Positions 52,419 to 60,972 of a stretch of 64,000 bases of DNA are shown piece after piece; the first letter of the stretch is position 1; every line of letters begins with the position of its first letter. The stretch comes from Leifsonia sp. AK011. GTDB taxonomy: Bacteria; Actinomycetota; Actinomycetes; Actinomycetales; Microbacteriaceae. A program made the position numbers and the translations under genes. The stretch lies in NCBI RefSeq assembly GCF_013410945.1, contig NZ_JACCCH010000001.1:2480001-2544000 (forward strand), in the 5' to 3' direction. The notes beneath the pieces were generated by a model. The model saw nothing but the letters and a program-made list of their open reading frames with translations, was not told where the DNA came from and ran no database searches.

Positions 52419-52919
52419 TTACGGGGCGACGGCCTCGGACTGCTCCCGCTCCAGCTTCCGGGTCAACCGCAGCACGATGATGAGCGGGATGATGCCGAAG
52501 ATTCCGAAGGACATGTCGATGAGCATCCACCCCCACGGGAGGCCGCGAATGGTCCCCGCGATGAGGGCCAGTGGGATCACGGCGATGCACGCGATCATGC
52601 CCCACTGGATGACCCACACGTTGCGAACCGGGTCACGGAACGGGCCGATGAACGCGATCGCGATCACGAGGTGCGCGAAGGCGAGCCAGTCGGTTCCGTA
52701 GGCGATCCACGGGTAGCTCGCGTAGGTATCCGTGAGTCCGTATCGCACCACCTCGATCCACTCGACGAGCCACGGAAACCACTCGGCGATCGGCGTCGCG
52801 TGCAGGATGCTCGACCCCAGCGTCACCTCGGCTTCGAGCGGGAACGCAGTCACCCCGCTGACCACCAGTGCCACGATGAAGAAGATCAACCACGCGCGAA
52901 TCCAGGTGAGGGTAGCCAC
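52419..52919 (-). CDS. membrane protein, unknown
   Basis: A 166-residue protein with four or five hydrophobic helices; aromatic-rich loops (WFPWLVEWIEVVRYGLTDTY, YPWIAYGTDWLAFAH) are notable. No family is recognised. The GTG start is 7 nt after TACACT, a leaderless arrangement. Confidence 0.8.
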   Translation of the reverse strand: MATLTWIRAWLIFFIVALVVSGVTAFPLEAEVTLGSSILHATPIAEWFPWLVEWIEVVRYGLTDTYASYPWIAYGTDWLAFAHLVIAIAFIGPFRDPVRNVWVIQWGMIACIAVIPLALIAGTIRGLPWGWMLIDMSFGIFGIIPLIIVLRLTRKLEREQSEAVAP

Positions 52920-52932
52920 AGACGTGAGTGTA
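52920..52932 (-). promoter_or_regulatory. leaderless -10 of the 166-aa membrane protein gene
   Basis: TACACT (52927-52932, minus strand) lies 7 nt before the GTG start. Confidence 0.5.
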
Positions 52933-53006
52933 CTTCGCTCGTGAGTTCACCCCACGTTCACCGGCGCGCCAGATGCCATGTCACCCGTCCCCGCCACACT
53001 GGAGGC

Positions 53007-53204
53007 GTGAACCACACGGCACACTTCTCGCTCATCGAGGATGGGCACGGGCACTGGATCATCCGCCACCAGATCACGGATTTCTTCGCGGGCACCATCC
53101 TGCGCACCGCCAACGGCTTTCGTCTCCGCAACGAGAACGGTCGCACCGTGGGCAACTTCCCGTCCATCGAGGCCGCGCTCGAGGGCCTGTACGCGCGGGC
53201 GTAG
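53007..53204 (+). CDS. small hypothetical protein (65 aa)
   Basis: The frame begins at GTG 53007, right after TGGAGGC, and encodes NHTAHFSLIEDGHGHWIIRH followed by a short beta-rich domain ending in EAALEGLYARA. It looks like a small two-strand/one-helix domain and is not a known family to me. CACACT lies 6 nt before the start, a weak match to the leaderless pattern. The coding signal is moderate. Confidence 0.6.
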   Translation: MNHTAHFSLIEDGHGHWIIRHQITDFFAGTILRTANGFRLRNENGRTVGNFPSIEAALEGLYARA

Positions 53205-53211
53205 CGCCGAC

Positions 53212-53261
53212 ACTCCAGCGGTGGTGACCTAGCGGGGCGGCTATGCCGCCACGCGTGGAGT
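53212..53261. terminator. imperfect hairpin after the 65-aa gene
   Basis: ACTCCAGCGGTGG and CCACGCGTGGAGT pair imperfectly with a small inner GCGGC/GCCGC stem. Weak terminator candidate. Confidence 0.25.
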
Positions 53262-53296
53262 CTCGTGTCACGTTCAGTCGACGTGCTGGCCAGCGC

Positions 53297-53308
53297 TACC
53301 CTGTCGGC
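53297..53308 (+). promoter_or_regulatory. leaderless -10 of the TfoX-like gene
   Basis: TACCCT (53297-53302) lies 6 nt before ATG 53309. Confidence 0.5.
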
Positions 53309-53665
53309 ATGAGGATGCCGCGGCCCACCGACTCCGACAAGGAGCTTTTCCGCGATCTCGTGGGTGACTTCGCGGGCGCCTCGGTCAAGCCGATGTTCGC
53401 CAACCTCGGCGCGTTCGTGAACGGCAACATGTTCGCGGGACTGCTCGGCGATGTCATCGGAGTGAAGCTGCTCGATGAGGAGATCCGCGAAGAACTGCGG
53501 AACGCTCCGGGCACCGTGGGCTTCGGCCCGGGCGAGCAGCCGCTGCGCGAGTACGTGGGGCTGCCGACGAGTTGGCCCCGCGACGAACTGAGCGACTGGC
53601 TCGGTGTCGCGTTCGCGCAGACAAGCGAGCTGCCCCCGAAGGATCCGCGCAAGAAGAAGAGCTAG
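53309..53665 (+). CDS. TfoX/Sxy N-terminal domain protein
   Basis: A 118-residue protein matching the TfoX N-terminal domain: KPMFANLGAFVNGNMFAGLL, then LRNAPGTVGFGPG and a lysine-rich end (KDPRKKKS). There is no C-terminal TfoX domain. In actinobacteria such short proteins have no proven competence role. ATG 53309 is 6 nt after TACCCT. The stop overlaps the convergent gene by 4 nt. Confidence 0.85.
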   Translation: MRMPRPTDSDKELFRDLVGDFAGASVKPMFANLGAFVNGNMFAGLLGDVIGVKLLDEEIREELRNAPGTVGFGPGEQPLREYVGLPTSWPRDELSDWLGVAFAQTSELPPKDPRKKKS

Positions 53666-54342
53666 CCACCGCGCCGCACGTGGCGGCCACGGACCCTGTC
53701 GGGCTGGGCCGCGATCACATTGGCCATGGGCGGCAGCACGGGGCTTCCGCCCTTTCCCTCGACGCGCCGCAGCGCGTTCATGAGGCTGAGAGCGTTGATC
53801 ACCGGCTGCACCTGCTCGAGGGGCAGCTTCGCGACCTGCGCCAGCTTCTCCACGGTCATGAGCGACTTCACGCTCGTCTTCACCACGTGGACCTGTTCGG
53901 GAGTGGAGGGCAGGAGGTCGAAGTCCGGCCACCACTTCAGACGGTACTTGTCGCCGTGCCGCAGCCAGGATGCCCGCTCACTACCGAACGCGTGAAGGCC
54001 GATCATCCACAGCAACGGCCCCAGCCCGAGACGTTCACCGGCGAGTCCGGGGGCATCCCCCTCGATCGGATAGGTGCCGATGACCACATTGTCGGGAAGC
54101 GGCGGGAACTCCGCGAGCCGGTGTTGCCACACGTACTCCTGGCTCCGGAGGTCGATGGCGATGGTGCCGAACCCCGACGGCGAGAGGGAGACGAGCATGG
54201 GCTTGGGGATCTGCTGGATTCCGTGGATGGCCGTGGCGGATGTCCCCCATCCCGGTGCGGCGGGAGGGGGTGCAGGCGTCGGACCGGAGGCGAAGGGTGC
54301 GGTCGCGGGTGGCGCTGACGGCGGAATCGTCGGATCAGTCAC
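53662..54342 (-). CDS. uncharacterised protein with Pro/Ala-rich N-terminus
   Basis: A 226-residue protein. Residues 1-33 are Pro/Ala-rich and probably disordered; the middle contains GTIAIDLRSQEYVWQHRLAEF and LKWWPDFDLLP; the C-terminal part (LMTVEKLAQVAKLPLEQVQP, then NALSLMNALRRVEGKG) looks like a winged helix. No family recognised; no membrane segment. It may be a small DNA-binding or scaffold protein. Confidence 0.7.
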   Translation of the reverse strand: MTDPTIPPSAPPATAPFASGPTPAPPPAAPGWGTSATAIHGIQQIPKPMLVSLSPSGFGTIAIDLRSQEYVWQHRLAEFPPLPDNVVIGTYPIEGDAPGLAGERLGLGPLLWMIGLHAFGSERASWLRHGDKYRLKWWPDFDLLPSTPEQVHVVKTSVKSLMTVEKLAQVAKLPLEQVQPVINALSLMNALRRVEGKGGSPVLPPMANVIAAQPDRVRGRHVRRGG

Positions 54343-54387
54343 GGTCGCACTCCCCCTACGGCGATCGAATGGCTGCTGTTAAAGCGC

Positions 54388-54419
54388 AGATGCGAAGCCC
54401 GTGTTGCGGCTCCGCATCT
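54388..54419 (-). terminator. likely coaD terminator
   Basis: AGATGCG/CGCATCT with an inner AGCC/GGCT stem forms a hairpin after the coaD stop on the minus strand, followed by GCGCTTTAAC. The rest of the 157-bp gap shows nothing else I recognise. Confidence 0.4.
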
Positions 54420-54499
54420 CCAGTGCCCCAACCTTAGGGCACGGGCGGCAAGCGCCTCTGTACCCCGTTCGGGCTTCAGCCAGCTCGCGCCGGGCGGAG

Positions 54500-54994
54500 C
54501 TATTCGACGTCGCCCGGCACCTGCAGGAATCGTGCAACGACCGGCGGAACGTAGGGTGTGACATCCCCACCGAGCGCCGACACCTGGCGCACGAGGGAAC
54601 TCGACACGTGCGAGTGCGCCGGGCTGGGGAGGAGGAACACGGTCTCCACTCCCCCGAGGTCACGGTTGACGATCGCCATGGGCGTCTCGTACGCGACATC
54701 CACCTGCGAACGGATGCCCTTGACGAGCACGGTCGCGCCGACATCGCGGCAGTAATCCACGAGGAGGCCGACGCTCCAGCTCGTCACAAGGATGTTGTCG
54801 CCGAACCCCGCTTCGGCGATGGCCTCCTGGATGAGCGAGACACGCTGCGCAATCGGCAGCAGCGCCGCTTTGTCGGGGTTGTGGACCACGAGCACGTGGA
54901 GTTCGTCGAAGATGCCGGCGGCTCGTTCGATCACATCCAAGTGCCCGAGGGTGATCGGGTCGAACGACCCAGGAACAACGGCGATCCTGCTCAT
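54500..54994 (-). CDS. coaD: pantetheine-phosphate adenylyltransferase
   Basis: A 164-residue enzyme making dephospho-CoA from phosphopantetheine and ATP. The nucleotidyltransferase site is [18 protein letters not shown] (TxGH) at residues 7-24; the second box is [16 protein letters not shown]. It starts at ATG 54994, 7 nt after TATCGT (leaderless). It lies next to recG and rsmD as usual. Confidence 0.96.
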   Translation of the reverse strand: MSRIAVVPGSFDPITLGHLDVIERAAGIFDELHVLVVHNPDKAALLPIAQRVSLIQEAIAEAGFGDNILVTSWSVGLLVDYCRDVGATVLVKGIRSQVDVAYETPMAIVNRDLGGVETVFLLPSPAHSHVSSSLVRQVSALGGDVTPYVPPVVARFLQVPGDVE

Positions 54995-55007
54995 GTCCCT
55001 CACGATA
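54995..55007 (-). promoter_or_regulatory. leaderless -10 of coaD
   Basis: TATCGT (55002-55007, minus strand) lies 7 nt before the ATG. Confidence 0.5.
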
Positions 55008-55057
55008 GCCGGTTGGTGTTACCGGTTCGTGACAATGACCCGAAATGTCGACGATGC

Positions 55058-57232
55058 TCAGTTCTTCGACAGGAACGCCTCGGCCTCGGCGTCGAGCCGC
55101 CGATCGAGCGCGTCACGAAGCGGAGTGTGCTGCGCGAGGGTCGGATCGTCCGCGAGGATCGCCGCCGCAACCTCCCTCGCCTCGGCGATGACCTCGGCGT
55201 CTCGCGTGACGCGGACGAGACGCAGGCTCGACCTGCCACCTGACTGCGTGCTCCCGAGCACGTCGCCCTCCTGCCGCAGCTCGAGGTCCTTGTTCGCGAG
55301 CTCGAAGCCGTCGAGCGTGGATGCCACGGCCTCCACCCTCTCGCGTGCGAGCGTCTCGACCTCCGCCCCCGTCACCAGCAGGCACAGCCCCGGAACGGAT
55401 CCACGACCCACCCGCCCACGCAACTGGTGCAACTGCGAGACGCCGAACCGCTCCGCGTCGAGCACGACCATCGCCGAGGCGTTCGGCACGTCGACACCCA
55501 CCTCGATCACGGTCGTGGAGACGAGCACGTCGATGTCGCCCGCGGCAAAGGCACGCATGATGGCGTCCTTCTCGTCGCTCGGCAGCTTGCCGTGAAGTCC
55601 CTCGATGCGCCTGCCCTCGAAGAGCGGGTTCGCGCGGAGGGAGGCGAGAGTCTCGGTGACGGTGGCGAGCCGTGCTGCGGGAAGCCCCTCGATCGGTTCG
55701 GGAAGGTCGGAGTCGGCCGGGGCGGCCCCTTCGAGAGCCTCAGGGCCCGACGAGGGGTCGATCGCCGGACATACGACGAAACCCTGGTGCCCCTTGGCCA
55801 ACTCCTCGGAGAGCCGCTCCCAGACGCGGTTGATCCAGCCGGGCCGCTCGGCCGTGGGTACAACGTGGGTGGAGATCGGCTGTCGACCGGCAGGAAGCTC
55901 ACGAATGGTGGAGATGTCGAGGTCCCCGAAGACGGTCATCGCGACGGTTCGCGGGATCGGCGTGGCCGTGAGCACGAGCACGTGCGGTGGCCGCTCCCCC
56001 TTGACCCGCAGGGCCTCACGCTGCTCCACACCGAAGCGGTGCTGCTCATCGACGACCACGAGCCCGAGGTCGAAGAACGTGACGGCGTCACCGAGAAGGG
56101 CGTGCGTACCGACGACGATCCGGGCGGAGCCCGACACGATCGCGAGCAGAGCCTTGCGGCGCTCCGCTGCGGGGAGCTGCCCCGTGAGGATGGTGGGCCT
56201 CAGACGTGCGGCCAGATCGGGGCCGAGCGTGCGCACGATCGATCGCAGGTGCTGGTGGGCGAGCACCTCGGTAGGCGCGAGTAACGCCGACTGACCACCG
56301 GACTCAGCGACCGCGAGCATGGCCCGCAGCGCGACGAGGGTCTTGCCCGAACCGACCTCGCCCTGGATGAGACGGTTCATCGGCACCTCGGCGGCGAGAT
56401 CGTTCGCGACCTCCTCGCCGACCGTGCGCTGGTCCGACGTGAGCGTGAACGGTAGGGTCGCGTCGAACCCCTCCAGGATCGCGCCCGGAGTACGACCCGT
56501 GGCCGCGGTCTCGCGCAGGCGCTCGCGTTGACGCAGGAGCGCGGCCTGCAGCACGAACGCCTCCTGGAACCGCAGAGTGGCCCGGGCAACCGCCCAGTCC
56601 GAGTCCTTCGTGGGGCGGTGCACCAGCTCCAGCGCCCGACGGAACGTCATCAGATTGCGACCCTTGCGCACAGCATCCGGGACCGGATCCTCGAGTTCGG
56701 GGAGTGTGTCGAGCACGAGCGCGACGGACTTCTGGATCTGCCAACTCGACACCGTCGAGGTCGCGGGGTAGATCGGAATCGGGAGCTCGGCCCACGCCTG
56801 CACCGTCGCGGGGTCGGTCTGCTCGTCGAACAGCTCGTAGTCGGGATGCGCGAGCTGACGTGAGTTGCGGTAGACGCCGACCTTGCCGGCGAAAATGCCA
56901 CGCACGCCTGGACGCAACTCGTTCTCGCGCCACTTCTGGTTGAAGAAGGTGAGTGTGAGGGTTCCCTTGCCGTCACCGATGAGCACTTCTGAGATGGTGC
57001 CGCGCCTGGCCTGCATCGATCGCGACCGCACCTCGAGCACCTCAGCGACGATGGTCACGTTGGTGTCGAGCGGGAGCTCCGTGAGCACCGTGAGCTCGCC
57101 ACGCCGCGCGTAGCGGCGGGGGTAGTGGCTGAGCAGGTCGCCGATCGTCGCGAGTCCCAGCCCGCGCTCGAACGCGGCAGCCGTGCGGCCGCCGAGGGCG
57201 GTCGCGAGCTTGGCGTCGAGCGGAGAGTTCAC
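55058..57232 (-). CDS. recG: ATP-dependent DNA helicase RecG
   Basis: A 724-residue branch-migration helicase. The OB/wedge domain occupies the N-terminal third, then helicase motifs I (IQGEVGSGKTLVAL), Ia (LLAPTEVLAHQH), II (VVVDEQHRFG, a DEQH variant of DEAH-type), III (LTATPIPRTVAM), V and VI (STTVIEVGVDVPNA, QLHQLRGRVGRG). A short Pro/Asp-rich insertion near residues 490-515 is encoded partly by a sequence almost identical to a dispersed palindrome. The start GTG is 6 nt after TAGCCT. Confidence 0.96.
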   Translation of the reverse strand: MNSPLDAKLATALGGRTAAAFERGLGLATIGDLLSHYPRRYARRGELTVLTELPLDTNVTIVAEVLEVRSRSMQARRGTISEVLIGDGKGTLTLTFFNQKWRENELRPGVRGIFAGKVGVYRNSRQLAHPDYELFDEQTDPATVQAWAELPIPIYPATSTVSSWQIQKSVALVLDTLPELEDPVPDAVRKGRNLMTFRRALELVHRPTKDSDWAVARATLRFQEAFVLQAALLRQRERLRETAATGRTPGAILEGFDATLPFTLTSDQRTVGEEVANDLAAEVPMNRLIQGEVGSGKTLVALRAMLAVAESGGQSALLAPTEVLAHQHLRSIVRTLGPDLAARLRPTILTGQLPAAERRKALLAIVSGSARIVVGTHALLGDAVTFFDLGLVVVDEQHRFGVEQREALRVKGERPPHVLVLTATPIPRTVAMTVFGDLDISTIRELPAGRQPISTHVVPTAERPGWINRVWERLSEELAKGHQGFVVCPAIDPSSGPEALEGAAPADSDLPEPIEGLPAARLATVTETLASLRANPLFEGRRIEGLHGKLPSDEKDAIMRAFAAGDIDVLVSTTVIEVGVDVPNASAMVVLDAERFGVSQLHQLRGRVGRGSVPGLCLLVTGAEVETLARERVEAVASTLDGFELANKDLELRQEGDVLGSTQSGGRSSLRLVRVTRDAEVIAEAREVAAAILADDPTLAQHTPLRDALDRRLDAEAEAFLSKN
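55727..55751. repeat. repeat fragment inside recG
   Basis: This 25-nt stretch (CCCTTCGAGAGCCTCAGGG then CCCGAC) matches 40035-40059 with one mismatch. It lies in the linker-encoding region of recG and keeps the frame open. Confidence 0.7.
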
Positions 57233-57244
57233 GGTACGAGGCTA
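57233..57244 (-). promoter_or_regulatory. leaderless -10 of recG
   Basis: TAGCCT (57239-57244, minus strand) lies 6 nt before the GTG. Confidence 0.5.
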
Positions 57245-57280
57245 ACCGCGACCACCACCACTCGTGGCCAGGGCCCTCGA

Positions 57281-57293
57281 TAGGATGGCTCGC
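57281..57293 (+). promoter_or_regulatory. leaderless -10 of rsmD
   Basis: TAGGAT (57281-57286) lies 7 nt before GTG 57294, supporting this start over the ATG at 57285, which would overlap the hexamer. Confidence 0.5.
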
Positions 57294-57848
57294 GTGACCC
57301 GCATCATCGCAGGCTTCGCCGGGTCGATCACGATCGCGGTGCCCGGCTCCGGCACGCGACCCACGAGTGATCGGGTGCGCGAGGCCCTGTTCTCCGCCCT
57401 CGAGGCCCGGGACGCCATCGACGGGATGCGCGTGCTCGACCTCTACGCCGGCTCCGGCGCACTCGGACTGGAGTCGCTATCGCGGGGAGCCACCCACGTC
57501 ACCCTCGTCGACCGCTCGATCGCGACGGCTCGGAAGAACGGCGCACGCGTCGCTGGCCTCGCCCCGAAGAGTGCGCGACCGGAGGTGGTGACGTCCGGCC
57601 AGTCCGTGCAGGCGTTCCTCGACGGCGCCCGCAGCTTCTGGGATCTCGTCTTCCTCGACCCGCCCTACGAACTCAGCACCGAGGAGCTCGAGCGCAACCT
57701 CGCGTCACTCGCTCCGCGCCTCTCCCCCGACGCGCTCGTGATCGTCGAACGCAGCACGCGATCGCGGGAGCCAGAACTTCCCGAGGGCCTGGAGCTCGAG
57801 CGCCGCAAGGACTACGGCGACACCGCGCTGTACTGGATCTCGGCCTAG
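57294..57848 (+). CDS. rsmD: 16S rRNA (guanine966-N2)-methyltransferase
   Basis: A 184-residue SAM-dependent methyltransferase. TRIIAGFAGSITI begins the protein, the SAM motif is VLDLYAGSGALGLESLSRGA, and the catalytic box is FLDPPYE. It modifies the small-subunit rRNA. It is divergent from recG, and its stop overlaps the convergent thiL stop by 4 nt. Confidence 0.95.
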   Translation: MTRIIAGFAGSITIAVPGSGTRPTSDRVREALFSALEARDAIDGMRVLDLYAGSGALGLESLSRGATHVTLVDRSIATARKNGARVAGLAPKSARPEVVTSGQSVQAFLDGARSFWDLVFLDPPYELSTEELERNLASLAPRLSPDALVIVERSTRSREPELPEGLELERRKDYGDTALYWISA

Positions 57849-58798
57849 CCCACGCCGCCGTTCCACCCGCGATAGGGATCCCAGCCCGCGCGTTCGACGT
57901 CGACCCCGTCAAGCGTGATGCCCAGGCCCTCGACGACCACGCCGATCGCGCGGAAACCTCCCGGCAGTTCCGTGCCGGGAGGGAACGTCGCGAGCAGCGA
58001 GTGGTCCTCTCCTCCGGTGAACTCCTCCGGCGTGAGCCCCTCCAGCGCGAGCGCGACACCGCTCGCGGAGGCAATGCGTGCCGCGTCGATCGCGAGGCCA
58101 TCGCTCAGGTCGAGCATCGCGGTGGCTCCGGCCGTCGCGGCGGCCCTGCCGTCCGCGATGGGCGGGTGCGGCCTGAGCTGGGCGGCGATCGGCACGGGAT
58201 GCTCGGCGGCTACGCGGGCTGCTGCCGTGGCATCCGGGACACCATCGACGACACCGCGCTCGAACAGCAGACGAAGGCCCTCGGCCGCGGCGCCGAGGTC
58301 GCCGGAGACAGCCACGATGTCACCCGCTCGCGCTCCGGATCGCAGCACGGGTGCCCTGCCCTCGAGGTCCCCGAAGGCGGTCACCGCGATCGTGAGCGTG
58401 CTCGAGACGGAGAGGTCACCGCCGACGACTCCCGCCCCGGGTGCCAGCGCTGCGCACCCCTCGCGCAGGCCGTCGGCGAACGACTCCAGGAACTCGATCG
58501 ATGTTTCGGCCGGCGCCGCGAGCGCCACCACGAGCGCCGTGGGAACCGCACCCATCGCGGCGACATCGGAGAGATTGGATGCCGCGGCCTTCCACCCCAA
58601 GTCGTACGGTGTCGACCATGCGAGCCTGAAATCCGGCCCGTGGATCATCATGTCGGTCGTCACCACGAACCGGCCATCGGGCGCCGCAACGACGGCCGCG
58701 TCATCCCCCGGGCCGAGCAGTTGCGCGGTAGCGGCGGGAAGCTTCGGGAAGATGCGCGCAAGAACGGCGGACTCACCGAGGGAGCCGAGAGTCGTCAT
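57845..58798 (-). CDS. thiL: thiamine-monophosphate kinase
   Basis: A 317-residue AIR-synthase-fold kinase making thiamine diphosphate. Markers are LLGPGDDAAVVAAPDGRFVV, DLGWKAAASNLSDVAAMGA, the GGDLSVSSTLTIAV loop and LDLSDGLAIDA. The ATG is 6 nt after TAGCGT in a 23-bp divergent region shared with the DUF3515 gene. Confidence 0.95.
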   Translation of the reverse strand: MTTLGSLGESAVLARIFPKLPAATAQLLGPGDDAAVVAAPDGRFVVTTDMMIHGPDFRLAWSTPYDLGWKAAASNLSDVAAMGAVPTALVVALAAPAETSIEFLESFADGLREGCAALAPGAGVVGGDLSVSSTLTIAVTAFGDLEGRAPVLRSGARAGDIVAVSGDLGAAAEGLRLLFERGVVDGVPDATAAARVAAEHPVPIAAQLRPHPPIADGRAAATAGATAMLDLSDGLAIDAARIASASGVALALEGLTPEEFTGGEDHSLLATFPPGTELPGGFRAIGVVVEGLGITLDGVDVERAGWDPYRGWNGGVG

Positions 58799-58821
58799 GC
58801 GACCACGCTAGCCTGAAGGGG
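58799..58821. promoter_or_regulatory. 23-bp divergent leaderless promoter pair
   Basis: The minus -10 TAGCGT (58805-58810) is 6 nt from the thiL ATG, and the plus -10 TAGCCT (58809-58814) is 7 nt from the DUF3515 ATG. The hexamers overlap by the shared TA at 58809-58810, the same design as at 14460-14481. Confidence 0.6.
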
Positions 58822-59277
58822 ATGAGAGTCTCACTGCCCCTCGGCATCGCTGCCGTCGCCCTCCTGCTCGCCGGATGCGCTCCGACGGTGGCGCTCGAGC
58901 CCGCGGACGACGCGGCGAGCCCGCTGTGCGCGGAGGTGACCGTTCGGCTTCCCGACGCCATCGACGAGTTCGCCGCGCGCGAGACCAACGCCCAGGCGAC
59001 GGGCGCGTGGGGTCAGCCCGTGGCGGTCGTGCTGCACTGCGGCGTGCCGACCCCGGCCCCCACCGCCGAGTTCCCGTGCGTGACCGTCGAGGGCATCGAC
59101 TGGCTCCGGGATGACACGGATGCACCGAGCTACGTCTTTACGAGCTACGGCCGCACCCCCGCCGTCGAGGTCGTCGTGGACTCCGATGTCGCCTCCGGCC
59201 TGGACGCACTCACAGCGTTGGCCCCGGCGGTCGGGCGCCTGCCCGTCGAGGGTGCCTGCATCACCCCCGAGGGCTGA
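58822..59277 (+). CDS. DUF3515 lipoprotein
   Basis: This 151-residue protein has a lipobox LLLAGC (Cys19) and an exported domain with three further cysteines (LCAEV, LHCGV, FPCVTV) plus ACITPEG. DUF3515 genes lie between ddl and thiL in many actinobacteria. Function is unknown; an envelope location is supported by the signal peptide. Confidence 0.9.
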   Translation: MRVSLPLGIAAVALLLAGCAPTVALEPADDAASPLCAEVTVRLPDAIDEFAARETNAQATGAWGQPVAVVLHCGVPTPAPTAEFPCVTVEGIDWLRDDTDAPSYVFTSYGRTPAVEVVVDSDVASGLDALTALAPAVGRLPVEGACITPEG

Positions 59278-59313
59278 TTCGACACTCGCCAACACGAGCG
59301 ACAGGCTGGTGCC

Positions 59314-60969
59314 ATGGAAGAGATCCTCGTCATCCTCGTCATCGGACTGGTCGTCATCGCCGCGGCGACTCTCCTGGGCGAGCGCTTCGGTGTCGCTTCT
59401 CCGCTGATCCTCGTCGCCGTGGGTGTCGGCGCGAGCTTCCTACCCCTCTTCGACTCGATCCAGGTCGACCCCGAGCTCATACTGCAGGGGGTGCTTCCCC
59501 CACTCCTCTACTCGGCGGCCGTCTCCATGCCCACGATGAACTTCCGTCGTGAGTTCGGGGCGATCAGCGGGCTCTCCGTGCTGCTGGTGGTCGTGAGCGC
59601 GCTCCTGCTCGGGCTGTTCTTCATGCTCGTTATCCCCGGTCTGGGTTTCGCGTGGGGCGTCGCACTCGGCGCGATCATCAGCCCGACGGATGCCGTGGCC
59701 ACCTCGATCATCAAGCGTTCACCCGTCTCGCCCCGGGTCGTCGCACTGCTGGACGGCGAGAGCCTCCTCAACGACGCGACTGCCCTGGTAGTCCTGCGCA
59801 CCGCCATCGTCGCCACCGCGGCAACCTTCTCGTTCTGGGGTTCCGTGGGCACGTTCGCGTACTCGGTCGCCATCGCCATCGTCATCGGCGTGGTCGTCGC
59901 GGCGCTCAATCTGGCGGTCCGGCGGCGCATCACCTCACCGACCGTGAACACCGTGATCTCCTTCACGGTGCCGTTCCTGGCCTCCGTGCCCGCGGAGCTC
60001 CTCGGGGCCTCCGGGCTCGTCGCCGCAGTCGTTGCGGGGCTGATCACGGGAATCCGCGCTCCGCGCGAGCTATCGCCCCAGCACCGACTGTCGGATTCGC
60101 AGAACTGGCGCACCGTGGAGCTCGTCCTCGAGGGCGCTGTCTTCCTCACCATGGGCATCCAGATCAAGGCCATCATCACCGACGTCGAGCGCGACCATGC
60201 CGGCGTCGGAGTGTCACTCGTGATCGCCTTTGCGGCGCTCGCGCTCATCATCCTCATCCGGGCTGCGTACGTCGCTCCCCTCCTCGCCGTGCTCTCCCGT
60301 CTGACTCGACGGGGTGCGAACATGCAGGGGCAACTTCAGGGGCTTCAGGAGAAGCTCGCCGATCCCAACGAACGCGTCGCGGCCTATACCGACTTCGCGA
60401 GGGGCCGAGCGCCGAAGGCTCGGGACGCCCAACGATTCGCCACCCGGGTCACGCGCGTCCTGGCCGACATCGACTACTTCCGGCGGCAGCCACTGGGATG
60501 GCGAGAGGGCACGATCGTCGTCTGGGCTGGCATGCGCGGAGCCGTGACGGTCGCGGCGGCACAGATTCTCCCCGAGGAGACGCCCGCCCGGTCGGTGATT
60601 GTGTTGATCGCCTTCGCCGTCGCCCTCTTCTCGCTCACCATCCAGGGTGGCACGCTCGCGGCGGTCATCAGGCGACTCGGGCGCGCAGCGGACAAGAGCG
60701 CCGCTGAGATCGACCATGACGCCGAGACCGCCGGGATCATGGACCTCCTCATGACGACGGCCAAACAGTTCGACGAGCCTGCGACCGTGGAGGGTGAGCC
60801 GCGGCTCGCAACCTTCGCGCGTCGGAAGGAGTATCGGCTCACGGTGCTTCGAGCCCAGCGCACAGCGCTGCTCGATGCTCGCGACAACGGGACGTTCGAT
60901 GCCGACGTGCTCGAGAAAGCTCTCGCCGACCTTGATGCGTCGGAGATCGCGATCGAGATGCGGGGCTGA
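59314..60969 (+). CDS. Na+/H+ antiporter, CPA1/NhaP type
   Basis: This 551-residue protein has about 12 hydrophobic helices with LGAIISPTDAVATSIIKR and DGESLLNDATALVV, the ion-binding helices of CPA1 exchangers, and a roughly 130-residue charged cytoplasmic tail. It separates the DUF3515 gene from ddl, an insertion in the usual order. CAGGCT lies 6 nt before the ATG (weak leaderless -10). It ends 3 bp before the convergent ddl stop. Confidence 0.93.
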   Translation: MEEILVILVIGLVVIAAATLLGERFGVASPLILVAVGVGASFLPLFDSIQVDPELILQGVLPPLLYSAAVSMPTMNFRREFGAISGLSVLLVVVSALLLGLFFMLVIPGLGFAWGVALGAIISPTDAVATSIIKRSPVSPRVVALLDGESLLNDATALVVLRTAIVATAATFSFWGSVGTFAYSVAIAIVIGVVVAALNLAVRRRITSPTVNTVISFTVPFLASVPAELLGASGLVAAVVAGLITGIRAPRELSPQHRLSDSQNWRTVELVLEGAVFLTMGIQIKAIITDVERDHAGVGVSLVIAFAALALIILIRAAYVAPLLAVLSRLTRRGANMQGQLQGLQEKLADPNERVAAYTDFARGRAPKARDAQRFATRVTRVLADIDYFRRQPLGWREGTIVVWAGMRGAVTVAAAQILPEETPARSVIVLIAFAVALFSLTIQGGTLAAVIRRLGRAADKSAAEIDHDAETAGIMDLLMTTAKQFDEPATVEGEPRLATFARRKEYRLTVLRAQRTALLDARDNGTFDADVLEKALADLDASEIAIEMRG

Positions 60970-60972
60970 GCC

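Noticed and set aside
51525-53204. Long plus-strand frame reaching through the MarC, HesB-like and membrane genes
   Set aside because: Only its last 65 codons (from 53007) look like a gene; the rest is antisense to real genes.
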